Source: Chryseobacterium sp. BLS98 (GTDB lineage: Bacteria > Bacteroidota > Bacteroidia > Flavobacteriales > Weeksellaceae). Taken from it: 64,000 nt of DNA. Below, piece by piece: positions 1 through 7,743 of the stretch. Each line of letters starts with the position of its first letter. Position 1 is the first letter of the stretch. The notes beneath the pieces are model-generated. The model saw only the letters and a program-made list of their open reading frames with translations, was not told where the DNA came from and made no database searches. Made by a program: the position numbers and the translations under genes. The DNA lies in NCBI RefSeq assembly GCF_001045445.1, contig NZ_LFNF01000001.1, positions 682,001 to 746,000 on the forward strand, in the 5' to 3' direction.

Positions 1-1
1 T

Positions 2-883
2 TATTACCTGAGATCCAATATACTTCATGATATCGGGTTTTCATTTGCCCAGCAGAATAAGCAGGACAGTGCTGTTTTGTATTATCAGAAAGCTTTAAAA
101 ATTGCCAGTAGATACGGTTTTAACGAAAAGAAAATAGAAATTACAAAAAACCTGCAAGAGGCCTACACCCAACTGAATGACCTTCAAAATGTTCAGAAAT
201 ATAAATTGAAGAATCTTGAGCTGAAGGACAGCGTTGCTTACAACCAAAAAATGGCTGTGAATGAAACCCTCAGTCACAAGGAAGAAAATTTCGACCGTCA
301 GCTGGTAAAAAGCCACAGCCTCTCCAAAGGTCTGATTATAGCCTGTATTATTCTTCTTATCGTTTTGGGAGCAGTTATTTTTAATATGTTCAGCCTTCGA
401 AAAAAACACAAAAGATCTGTTGCCCAAATTTATCAGCAGGGAATTACTCCTGTTGCTTATGAAGAAGACCTTCAGGAAACCGAAGATCATTCCGGGAACA
501 ATATTACAGCCGACATTAAAATTTCCCCCGAAACAGAAGAACATATCCTGGCAGGATTAAAAGCCTTTGAAGAGAACTCTGACTTTAACAAAAAAAATAT
601 TTCACGTTATAATTTATCTAATGCACTGAACGTGAACACAAAGTATTTATCTGCAGTTATTAAAAAACATAAAAATTTCAATTTCAACCAATACATCAAT
701 CATCTGAGGATCAATTATGTAGTTGATCAATTAAAGAACGAACCTCAGTTCCGCAAATACAAAATCAACCACCTCGCTGAGATTACCGGATATTCTTCCC
801 ACAGTGCTTTCTCGCTTGAATTCAAAAAAATTACGGGAATGCACCCTTCCGCATTTATCAAAGCTCTTGAAGGAATTTCCTGA
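2..883 (+). CDS. AraC-type HTH regulator with TPR-like N-terminus and one TM segment (5' truncated)
   Basis: The reading frame is open to the left edge of the window, so the start lies outside; the TTG at 77 is an internal codon. The visible N-terminal part is helical and TPR-like (repeats of the YYQKAL type). It is followed by one hydrophobic membrane segment (GLIIACIILLIVLGAVIF) and a short linker. A C-terminal AraC-type DNA-binding domain of about 90 residues carries two helix-turn-helix units, the second around GYSSHSAFSLEFKKITGMHP. Sensor-regulators of this TPR-TM-AraC layout are common in Chryseobacterium. The membrane segment suggests a membrane-anchored regulator (inference). It converges with zero spacing on the secreted-protein operon on the other strand. 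The target genes are unknown. Confidence 0.85.
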   Translation, partial: YYLRSNILHDIGFSFAQQNKQDSAVLYYQKALKIASRYGFNEKKIEITKNLQEAYTQLNDLQNVQKYKLKNLELKDSVAYNQKMAVNETLSHKEENFDRQLVKSHSLSKGLIIACIILLIVLGAVIFNMFSLRKKHKRSVAQIYQQGITPVAYEEDLQETEDHSGNNITADIKISPETEEHILAGLKAFEENSDFNKKNISRYNLSNALNVNTKYLSAVIKKHKNFNFNQYINHLRINYVVDQLKNEPQFRKYKINHLAEITGYSSHSAFSLEFKKITGMHPSAFIKALEGIS

Positions 884-1795
884 TTACTGTTCCGCTATGG
901 TCAGGTTATTATATCCCCCTGTATTGTTGAGTGAAAAGCCTGCTGTAGCTAATCCGTTCAGATTAAACCAGATATAAGGCATCAGGCGTTGTCCCGTGGT
1001 CATATAAAATGAAGCCGTACAGTTGCTCCCTGCATCAATATTCCCGTTACTGTTTGAAGACATCGTATTGACACATTTTACGGTATTTACAATATTTGCG
1101 GGAAGTACTCCCGTTGTATTATCGTAAAGCTGCCATATCGCTTCTATCTGGATCGGGTTTAAAGGATCTGTTGTATAATTAATGGCAAGCGGAGCCAGAT
1201 CTGTGGTAAAAGTAGCCACATAAACTCCATTCCTTGGGGCTGTGAAAATTCCTGTTGAAGCATTAAAACTGGTTCCGGAATTGCTCTCAAAAGCTTTCGT
1301 CCAGCCTACCAGATAATTACTAGCCCGGTTCTGCAGCCCCGTGGTGGTAGCTGCGGAAGGCGTAACCAGCTTTACCGTATTGTCCGTTTTTGCTGCAATA
1401 ACAATCACCTTGTTAGCGGCCGGCTGTGCAGTAAGCAGGGGAAGCCACTGATTTCCATTGGAATATTCTATTCCGGAATTGTAACGTACTGCTCCTTCAT
1501 CTGCCGATGCTGCTGTAAGTGTAGAAGTTCCAAAGCCAATTGCCCCGTTTCCGGAATTCCTGGCATCTACTTTCACTGCCGGGCTGTGTGTTCCTGCTCC
1601 TATTCTTCCCTCACTGGTAATTAAAACATCATTACTCTGCTGAGCGGGCGTAAATGAAGTTCCTGATACAGGATTATCTTTCTGGCCATCGGTATGAAGA
1701 ATCCCTCTTGGGTTTGGGGTATTGATTCCCACCTGTGAAAATGTAAAATTGAAGCTCAGCGCTAAGATTATTAATAAATATCTTTTTTTCATCAT
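884..1795 (-). CDS. Secreted C1q/TNF-like domain protein, copy 1
   Basis: 303 residues with a signal peptide ending near the FTFS-QVGIN boundary. The N-terminal part has the pattern GINTPNPRGILHTDGQKDNP and an IGAGTHSP motif, shared with the next two genes. A mid-region YNSGIEYSNGNQWLP matches the 'YNSGTQ-YSDG-W' motif of flavobacterial fibre-like proteins. The C-terminal 130 residues look like a C1q/TNF beta-sandwich (FNASTGIFTAPRNGVY, then a Cys pair KC...NC before a TGQRLMPY strand). C1q-like domains usually trimerise, so an exported fibre or adhesive protein is plausible (inference). It is the last gene of a three-gene operon, 8 bp after its paralogue. No exact function is recognised. Confidence 0.8.
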   Translation of the reverse strand: MMKKRYLLIILALSFNFTFSQVGINTPNPRGILHTDGQKDNPVSGTSFTPAQQSNDVLITSEGRIGAGTHSPAVKVDARNSGNGAIGFGTSTLTAASADEGAVRYNSGIEYSNGNQWLPLLTAQPAANKVIVIAAKTDNTVKLVTPSAATTTGLQNRASNYLVGWTKAFESNSGTSFNASTGIFTAPRNGVYVATFTTDLAPLAINYTTDPLNPIQIEAIWQLYDNTTGVLPANIVNTVKCVNTMSSNSNGNIDAGSNCTASFYMTTGQRLMPYIWFNLNGLATAGFSLNNTGGYNNLTIAEQ

Positions 1796-1803
1796 TCCTG
1801 TTT

Positions 1804-2616
1804 TTATAGTCCGAAAATACTTAGAGAAGTCAGTGAACCGTCTGTATCCAGCGTTTTTGCAGTTCCTAAAGCCTGGTTCAGACTTACCGTAATGTTATCC
1901 CCCTGATTAAGGTTAAAAATTCCTGAGCAGCCTCCCGCCACACGATTGGACAACGAATTGGTTCCCGGATAGCTTCCCACACATTTGAACACCTTGTTCG
2001 TTGCTGAAGAAGCTGAATTCGTCTGAATCAGGGTTTCATATCGTGAATCATTGCCAATGGTTCCTGAAGCCAGAGAAAATGTAAAAGAAACAATATATAT
2101 TCCTGTTTTGGAGGCAACAAAAATACCCGTTCCGGCATTAAAATTCCCATTAACATCTGTCTTTTTCGTCCAGTTCGTGAGGGCTGTCTGTGTTCCGTTT
2201 GTAAAACTCTGTGCCGACGAATTTTCTGCATCCACGAAATCATTAGGCGCTTTATGGGCTAATGTAACCCATGAGGATCCATCGGAGTAGCTCAGATCCT
2301 GCGTTCCGGAATTATACCTCATCGCACCCGCTTTTGCTGCAGAAGCGGTTTGCGATGTTCCACCAATACCTAAAGCATTCAGGTGTTCATCGGAGCGTAA
2401 ATCCAGTCTTGTTTTAGGTGATTTTGTTCCGGCTCCGATATTTCCCGAAGAAGTAACTACCACATCATCATAATAGCTCGCCAGTGTTGCCGGAGCAGTA
2501 TTTTTCTTTCCGTCCACATGAAGAATGGCTTCCGGGGCAGACATATTGATTCCTATTTGTGCTTTAATAAACAGGCCTCCGCCCAACATTAAAGCAATGG
2601 CTAATCTTTTTTTCAT
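1804..2616 (-). CDS. Secreted C1q/TNF-like domain protein, copy 2
   Basis: 270 residues with a signal peptide, mature start near QIGINMSAPEAILHVDG. It has the same three-part layout as its neighbours: the GINxxxPxxxLHxDG N-terminus, the IGAGTKSP motif, YNSGTQDLSYSDGSSW, then a C1q-like C-terminus with FNAGTGIFVASKTGIYIVSF. The Cys pair (FKCVG... GGCSG) and a following LNQGD motif line up with the other two copies. It lies 10 bp downstream of copy 3 and 8 bp upstream of copy 1. The N-terminal halves are more alike than the C-terminal halves, as expected for a duplicated export/fibre scaffold with diverging tips. The function is unknown. Confidence 0.8.
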   Translation of the reverse strand: MKKRLAIALMLGGGLFIKAQIGINMSAPEAILHVDGKKNTAPATLASYYDDVVVTSSGNIGAGTKSPKTRLDLRSDEHLNALGIGGTSQTASAAKAGAMRYNSGTQDLSYSDGSSWVTLAHKAPNDFVDAENSSAQSFTNGTQTALTNWTKKTDVNGNFNAGTGIFVASKTGIYIVSFTFSLASGTIGNDSRYETLIQTNSASSATNKVFKCVGSYPGTNSLSNRVAGGCSGIFNLNQGDNITVSLNQALGTAKTLDTDGSLTSLSIFGL

Positions 2617-2626
2617 ATCAAGTGTG

Positions 2627-3487
2627 TTATTGTTCTACTATGGAAAGATTGACAAAGCCATACTCATTACTTGCCGGAGTAGTATCCGTGCGCAGGCTTA
2701 AGCTTCCGTTATACACCGACTGGTAGAGATGCGGCTGAAAAGTATCTCCTTTATTAAGCTGAACTCCGGCAACACATGAGCCGGCAACCTGGGCCTGCTT
2801 TGAGGTATTCGAAAAAGATTTTATGCACTTTTTAACGACAGTACTACCGTTCACAACGTATCTGGCCTCAGAAAAATAACCTGAGACAATGGGGATTCTT
2901 ACGAAATCATAGGTAAAGGAAATTAAATAAACGCCGGTTCTGGGCGCTGTGAAAATTCCTGTTGCCGGTGTGAAATTAGCAGTAGGATCAGAAATTTCTG
3001 TCCACCCGGAGATTCCGGTAGAGCTTTGATACGGAACTTTAACAGCAAAGTTAGCGGCCTGAAGATTAGCGACCACAACTGCTTTGGTTGGTGAAGAAAT
3101 AAGATCCTGCCACACAATTCCGTCTGAATACTGCATTTTTCCACCATTCAGCGGATTGTACCTCATCGCTCCGGATCCTGCTACAGGTGCTGTCTGGGTA
3201 GTTTCTCCTATTCCTATAGAATTATCTGAATTATTAGCAGACCGGGCGTCTATTTTTACACCGGGAGTAAGGGCTCCTGCCCCTATTTCACCATTAACAG
3301 TAAATACAACATCATTAGCTGCCTGAGCCGTGGTTGGCACTCCCGAAGCGGGATTATCTTTAGCTCCATCTGCGTGCAGGAGGGCTTGAGGATTTGATGT
3401 ATTAATGCCAACTTGCGCACTAACAATATTCACCAAAAAACATCCTCCAGCCACCGCACCTTTCATCAGTGTGTTTATTTTTTTCAT
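2627..3487 (-). CDS. Secreted C1q/TNF-like domain protein, copy 3 (first gene of operon)
   Basis: 286 residues from the ATG at 3487. A longer frame reaches back to 3559, but a -7 promoter box lies at 3523-3530 inside that extension, and a clean signal peptide starts at 3487 (MKKINTLMKG). The layout is the same as copies 1 and 2: GINTSNPQALLHADGAKDNP, IGAGALTP, YSDGIVWQD, a C1q-like C-terminus (FTPATGIFTAPRTGVYLISF), a Cys pair (KKCIK... GSCVAG) and a LNKGD motif. It is probably exported and trimeric by family analogy. As the promoter-proximal gene it sets expression of the trio. No specific ligand or role can be read from the sequence. Confidence 0.8.
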   Translation of the reverse strand: MKKINTLMKGAVAGGCFLVNIVSAQVGINTSNPQALLHADGAKDNPASGVPTTAQAANDVVFTVNGEIGAGALTPGVKIDARSANNSDNSIGIGETTQTAPVAGSGAMRYNPLNGGKMQYSDGIVWQDLISSPTKAVVVANLQAANFAVKVPYQSSTGISGWTEISDPTANFTPATGIFTAPRTGVYLISFTYDFVRIPIVSGYFSEARYVVNGSTVVKKCIKSFSNTSKQAQVAGSCVAGVQLNKGDTFQPHLYQSVYNGSLSLRTDTTPASNEYGFVNLSIVEQ

Positions 3488-3522
3488 GCAATTTGTGGTT
3501 TTTAGAATGTAAAATTCTTGAG

Positions 3523-3530
3523 CAAAGATA
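3523..3530 (-). promoter_or_regulatory. -7 box of the C1q-like operon
   Basis: On the minus strand this reads TATCTTTG, a match to the Bacteroidota -7 consensus TAnnTTTG. It is 35 bases before the ATG at 3487. It decides against the longer start at 3559. Confidence 0.6.
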
Positions 3531-3715
3531 GATTGAAGCAGATCACCTGTACAATACATGAAAAGGCAATAAAAGTGTAATTAACTGGAAATGTATCGTT
3601 TATAAGAATAAAAACAATATCAAAATTCGGAATTTCAGTAATTTACCACAACAAGCTTCAGTAAAACATGCATTTTTTTAATCAAAAAAACGCATTAATT
3701 AGAAAATTTTAAACA

Positions 3716-4987
3716 CTAATGAAATCTGAAATTAGCTTCAGGAAGGGTATTGTTTTTTAAGAAAGCTTCATATTCCGGAGAAAGCCGGGCGCGCCCAAAT
3801 GTATTTTCGCCGCTCATGCTTCCGAGACGTACCTTATCTTTGCCAAATTTTTTGTTCATGGCATCCATGGCTTTCATAACCGGAAGATGTTGGTTTTGAG
3901 AATCTTCTTCAAAAAGACTGATAAGCCTTTCATTTTCCGGAACGAAATCATTCACAATGACTCCTGCTTTTTTATAGTGGAAGCCATCTTTGTAAATGGT
4001 TTCAAAAAGCTCATTCACTACCCTGCCTATCAAAATTGAGGAATTGGTAGGATTAGGGAGAATCCTTGTGACTGCATTTCTATATTCAGGCAGGTCTTTC
4101 CTAAAGCGGTTGGTCTGAACGAAAACGGTGACCATCCTGCAGCATGTATTCTGCTTGCGGAGTCTTTCGGAACAGTACATCCCGAAGGTTTCCACCCGTT
4201 CTCTTACGTCTTCTTTCCCGGTAAGCATTTCCATAAAGCTTCTGGTTACGGCAATGGATTTTTTGGGAGACGGCGAGTCCAGTTCCAGCTGGCGGATTCC
4301 TTTCAGCTCATTGATCATTCTCACGCCATGAATTCCCATTATTTTCCGGACCCACATTTCAGGCTTCTGAAGGAGATCCCAGGCTTTATAGACCCCACTG
4401 TCGTGCATTGTAGCGGCGAGCCTGCGTCCTATTCCCCAGACATCACCTATATTGAGCCACTTTAAGGCTTTTTCAATTTTGTCAGGGGTATTGAGGATAT
4501 AAACTCCGTGAAACTGGTCGGGAAATTCTTTCACAATTCTGTTTGCTACTTTACAGAGTGTTTTGGTAGGGGCAATTCCTATACTTACGGGGATATTTTC
4601 CTGATTTTTAATATCATCCTTAATTTTCAGGCAGTAATCATGAATGTCTACATACTTAAAGCCCGAAAGATCCAGGAATAATTCATCTATGCTATATACC
4701 TCATAATCCATAACATATGATCTTGAAATATCAATCACACGCTGGCTTTTATAATTATAAAGCTCAAATTTTGCAGAGAAACTTTTTACGTCATGCTGCC
4801 TGAAAAGTTCTTTATATTTGAAGGCAGGGGCTGCCATAGGAATGCCGAGATCTTTAGCTTCTTTACTTCTGGACACCACACATCCGTCGTTATTGGAAAG
4901 TACCACAACAGGTTTTCCCTCAAGAGACGGATCCAAAGTTCTCTCGCAGGAAACAAAAAAGTTATTGCAGTCCACTAAAGCATACAT
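3716..4987 (-). CDS. umuC: Y-family DNA polymerase, UmuC type
   Basis: 423 residues, normal for UmuC (catalytic subunit of DNA polymerase V), which does translesion synthesis. The N-terminal catalytic palm has ALVDCNNFFVSCE with the metal-binding Asp, the NNDGCVVSRS motif and the YSIDELFLDLS motif carrying the SIDE acidic pair. A thumb/HhH region (GDVWGIGRRL, MGIHGVRM) and a C-terminal little-finger domain follow. No umuD-like gene is adjacent on either side, whereas UmuD often sits immediately upstream. Induction by DNA damage is expected from the family, but I recognise no operator. A -7 box lies 25 bases before the start. Confidence 0.93.
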   Translation of the reverse strand: MYALVDCNNFFVSCERTLDPSLEGKPVVVLSNNDGCVVSRSKEAKDLGIPMAAPAFKYKELFRQHDVKSFSAKFELYNYKSQRVIDISRSYVMDYEVYSIDELFLDLSGFKYVDIHDYCLKIKDDIKNQENIPVSIGIAPTKTLCKVANRIVKEFPDQFHGVYILNTPDKIEKALKWLNIGDVWGIGRRLAATMHDSGVYKAWDLLQKPEMWVRKIMGIHGVRMINELKGIRQLELDSPSPKKSIAVTRSFMEMLTGKEDVRERVETFGMYCSERLRKQNTCCRMVTVFVQTNRFRKDLPEYRNAVTRILPNPTNSSILIGRVVNELFETIYKDGFHYKKAGVIVNDFVPENERLISLFEEDSQNQHLPVMKAMDAMNKKFGKDKVRLGSMSGENTFGRARLSPEYEAFLKNNTLPEANFRFH

Positions 4988-5011
4988 GACAGAAGGATAA
5001 TAATTTTAATG

Positions 5012-5019
5012 CAAAACTA
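5012..5019 (-). promoter_or_regulatory. -7 box of umuC
   Basis: On the minus strand this reads TAGTTTTG, matching TAnnTTTG, 25 bases upstream of the umuC ATG. Confidence 0.55.
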
Positions 5020-5108
5020 TCAATTTTAAAGATAATTATTCTATTTTGCTTAAAAATTAACACCATATTTAACACACTGAATATGATAGAGTTAATTTAT
5101 TTTAAATG

Positions 5109-5142
5109 CGTCAAGTTTTGTCGTATTAGCGTTGTAATTTTG
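5109..5142 (+). promoter_or_regulatory. Promoter module copy 1 (orphan)
   Basis: The palindrome-like box CGTCAAGTTTTGTCG (5109-5123), 11 bases, then TAATTTTG (5135-5142). The geometry is identical to the six other copies in this window. No plus-strand gene follows: transcription would run antisense into the 3' end of the antiporter gene that begins at 5164. The copy could be a relic, an antisense RNA promoter or a binding site acting on umuC. Confidence 0.6.
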
Positions 5143-5163
5143 CCTCCCTTAAATTTATCCGTT

Positions 5164-6747
5164 CTATATTATTTTCAACCGTTCTTCCTCCAGATCAATC
5201 TGGTATAAATGCTGGCGGATAACCTCTTCATTAATGGATATATCTTTATTAAGCTCTGAAAGATACTGTCGCTGGCTTTCGAGCATCTCAACAAAAATGA
5301 CTTTGTTTTTTTCATTCATCCAGCCTTCGTCATTTGCTTTGTTTTTTTCTTCCCAATGCGCCAGCATTCTTTCTATTCCTGCATGTCCCTGTAATTCATT
5401 TTCATGTTTTGTTTTCAGGAAATGGTACATGTGCTGCCTCAACTCACGTTTTATTTTCTGCCTTGTTTTTTCTTCCTCTTCTTCATTCATAAAATCCTTG
5501 AATGCATGGACTTTATTGATGAAATAAGGCAATGTAAGACCCTGAACCAATAAAGTAAGCAGAATTACAACAAAAGTGATGAATAATATAAGATTCCTGT
5601 TAGGAAAAGGCATGCCGTTTTCAAGGGTAACAGGGATGGCTAAAGCCGCAGCCAGCGATACCACGCCGCGCATTCCTGTCCATCCAAGGAAAAGAGGCAT
5701 CAGAAGAGACCTTCTTCTGGTAGATGCCCGTGGGGCAACACTTGGCCGGAAGATGAGCGTGGCCAACATTGCAGCATAAGAACTGATTATTCTGGCTAAA
5801 ATAAGAATAACCGTTACCAGCAATCCGTATTGGATAGCTGTTCCCAAAGGAATTCCTTCAGAGCGCAGCCCTCCTACAATTTCAGGAAGTTCAAGACCGA
5901 TGAGTAAGAAAACGATACCATTTAAGATGAATACAACGCTCTCCCATACGCTATAGCCTTTTATTCTGCTGGCACTATTCAAAAATACCAAACGTCTTGT
6001 AGACATATACAGACCTCCCGCCACTACAGCAAGTACACCGGAACTGTGAAGCTGCTCTGCAATCCAGTACATGAGATAAGGTTCTATAAAGGTTAATGCA
6101 ATGTCTGAAGAGGCATCTGTAGGCAGCCGTTTGTGTACCTGAACAAAGATCCATCCCAGCAGCAGCCCTATTCCGGCTCCTCCGATGACCATCCATAAAA
6201 AGCTCAGAGAGGCTTCCTGCCATACAAATTGCCCGGTACCCACAGCTATGAGTGCAAAACGGAAAATAATAAGGGAAGAAGCGTCATTCAACAGACTTTC
6301 TCCTTCTAAAATTGCTGATGTGGTTTTAGGAATTTTTACAAATTTCATGATGGCTCCGGTACTTACCGCATCCGGAGGGGAAACAATTCCCCCGAGAAGG
6401 AACCCAAGCGCGATTGTAAATCCGGGAATGAAGTAATTGGCCGCCACAGCTACGGAAAGTGCCGTAAAAAATACAACCAGAAAGGCAAAACTACCGATAA
6501 TCCGCCACCATCTTTTCATTTCTTTAAAGGAAATTGCCCAGGAGGCTTCAAAAAGTAAAGGCGGTAAAAATATAAAGAAAATAAGGTCAGGATCTACTTT
6601 TACAACCGGTAGTCCTGGTACAAAACTTACCAGCAGCCCGAATACAACCAGAAGAATGGGATAGGCGATCTTCAGTTTGGTTGCCCACATATTAAGCAGA
6701 ACAATAGCGGCAATCATGGCCAGAAAAAAGGGTAATACAGTATGCAT
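5164..6747 (-). CDS. Na+/H+ antiporter, CPA1 (NhaP/YjcE) family
   Basis: 527 residues, normal for bacterial CPA1 exchangers that trade cytoplasmic Na+ for external protons in the inner membrane. About twelve hydrophobic segments fill residues 1-410. Family motifs visible are FIFLPPLLFEASW, GGIVSPPDAVSTGAI (the ion-binding Asp region), EGESLLNDASSLIIF and LGWTGMRGVVSLAAALAIP. A hydrophilic, charged C-terminal tail of about 110 residues (EEEEEKTRQKIKRELRQ) is typical of the regulatory tail. It stands alone, facing away from the island that follows. The plus-strand promoter module at 5109-5142 points at its 3' end, which is unusual. Confidence 0.92.
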   Translation of the reverse strand: MHTVLPFFLAMIAAIVLLNMWATKLKIAYPILLVVFGLLVSFVPGLPVVKVDPDLIFFIFLPPLLFEASWAISFKEMKRWWRIIGSFAFLVVFFTALSVAVAANYFIPGFTIALGFLLGGIVSPPDAVSTGAIMKFVKIPKTTSAILEGESLLNDASSLIIFRFALIAVGTGQFVWQEASLSFLWMVIGGAGIGLLLGWIFVQVHKRLPTDASSDIALTFIEPYLMYWIAEQLHSSGVLAVVAGGLYMSTRRLVFLNSASRIKGYSVWESVVFILNGIVFLLIGLELPEIVGGLRSEGIPLGTAIQYGLLVTVILILARIISSYAAMLATLIFRPSVAPRASTRRRSLLMPLFLGWTGMRGVVSLAAALAIPVTLENGMPFPNRNLILFITFVVILLTLLVQGLTLPYFINKVHAFKDFMNEEEEEKTRQKIKRELRQHMYHFLKTKHENELQGHAGIERMLAHWEEKNKANDEGWMNEKNKVIFVEMLESQRQYLSELNKDISINEEVIRQHLYQIDLEEERLKII

Positions 6748-6799
6748 GAAATATTGTGTTTTTATTGCAAGACATTAATTTTTATGAGTTGCTTTTATA

Positions 6800-6807
6800 C
6801 AAATATA
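6800..6807 (-). promoter_or_regulatory. -7 box of the antiporter gene
   Basis: On the minus strand this reads TATATTTG, 52 bases before the ATG at 6747. Confidence 0.5.
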
Positions 6808-6996
6808 CAGTCAATCTGCTTTTCTTTTATTAATTTTTATGATCGTATTTGAACTTAACTTTACGGGTATAAAAAATCTTATGATTGTTTATTCTGTGTA
6901 TTCATTTTTTGAAACAATACTCATTTTCAAGGAGTCAGAAAGCCCGAAAATTTCTATCTTTAAAGTATATTTTTTATTTCATATTTTTAATAAACA

Positions 6997-7030
6997 CGTC
7001 AAGTTTCGTCGTCCTTAGCCTATACTTTTG
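6997..7030 (+). promoter_or_regulatory. Promoter module copy 2 (M15 peptidase)
   Basis: Box CGTCAAGTTTCGTCG (6997-7011), 11 bases, then TACTTTTG (7023-7030). The ATG at 7054 is 23 bases further on. Spacing between box and -7 element is the same as in all other copies. Confidence 0.8.
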
Positions 7031-7053
7031 CTTCATAATAAAAATAATGAATC

Positions 7054-7554
7054 ATGGATAAAGTAACGTCAGAAAGAATAAACAAGCTGCATCCTTCCGT
7101 AAGAGATGAAGTAAAGCAAATTATCAAAGAATGTGATGAAGCTCTTACCGGAAGGGCCAAAGTAAGAATTACACAAGGCCTGAGATCTTTCGAAGAACAG
7201 GAAAAACTATATGCCATCGGAAGGATTACTTCCGGAAAGAAAGTGACCAATGCCAAAGCCGGCCAAAGCATCCACAATTACGGTCTTGCCGTTGATATTT
7301 GCCTGATGATCGACGGAAAGGTTGCAAGTTGGGACACTGCCAAAGACTGGGATAATGACCAGGTAGCCGACTGGTATGAGTGTGTGAAAATTTTCGCCCG
7401 GCACGGCTGGGACTGGGGTGGAAACTGGAAGACCTTTAAAGACCTTCCCCACTTTGAAAAAAAGAATATTCAGACTAAAAAAGGACTGGTAAAAACGAAT
7501 TGGAGAACACTATCTAAATTACCAAGAGATAAACAAAATTATATTCTATTTTAA
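7054..7554 (+). CDS. M15-family peptidoglycan peptidase (endolysin-like)
   Basis: 166 residues, the size of phage-type L-alanyl-D-glutamate peptidases. Zinc ligands of the M15 fold are visible: H74 and D81 in SIHNYGLAVDI, and H133 in LPHFE. The upstream motif QGLRSFEEQEKLYAIGR is also typical. There is no signal peptide or membrane segment, so the enzyme should stay in the cytoplasm until the envelope is breached, as phage endolysins do. No holin-like gene is beside it. It is the first gene of the island and has its own copy of the shared promoter module. The predicted reaction, cleavage of the peptide stem of peptidoglycan, is inferred from the family. Confidence 0.88.
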   Translation: MDKVTSERINKLHPSVRDEVKQIIKECDEALTGRAKVRITQGLRSFEEQEKLYAIGRITSGKKVTNAKAGQSIHNYGLAVDICLMIDGKVASWDTAKDWDNDQVADWYECVKIFARHGWDWGGNWKTFKDLPHFEKKNIQTKKGLVKTNWRTLSKLPRDKQNYILF

Positions 7555-7583
7555 TTCCCTTTTATTTGAAAATAATTATAACA

Positions 7584-7617
7584 CGACAAGTTCTGTCGCT
7601 TCCCCGGCCTACCTTTG
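7584..7617 (+). promoter_or_regulatory. Promoter module copy 3 (patatin)
   Basis: Box CGACAAGTTCTGTCG (7584-7598), the most symmetric copy, with perfect CGACA/TGTCG arms around five bases. Then 11 bases and TACCTTTG (7610-7617). The patatin ATG is at 7744, leaving a leader of roughly 120 bases. Confidence 0.82.
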
Positions 7618-7640
7618 TTTTATAAGAAAATGTTAGTTAA

Positions 7641-7706
7641 CTGAGCTCTCAACACTAAAACCAGCATCCGCCCTTAAAGGCAGAAAGTTGGTTTTAGTTG
7701 TCTCAG
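7641..7706 (+). promoter_or_regulatory. Hairpin in the patatin 5' leader
   Basis: An imperfect stem pairs CTGAG and TAAAACCA (7641-7663) with TGGTTTTA and CTCAG (7689-7706), with small bulges. A T-run follows at 7714-7720. It could be an attenuator or a stabilising structure; the spacing to the T-run is longer than in a standard terminator. Confidence 0.45.
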
Positions 7707-7743
7707 GACGTTAGTTTTTTCTTTAAAACCAATACAATATCAC

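Larger units (their letters stand above)
6748..7053. other. Divergent intergenic region, antiporter / M15 peptidase
   Basis: 306 bases without a gene. It holds the minus-strand -7 box of the antiporter (CAAATATA on the plus strand at 6800-6807) and, near its right end, promoter module copy 2. The remainder is A/T-rich with no further recognisable structure. Confidence 0.6.
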
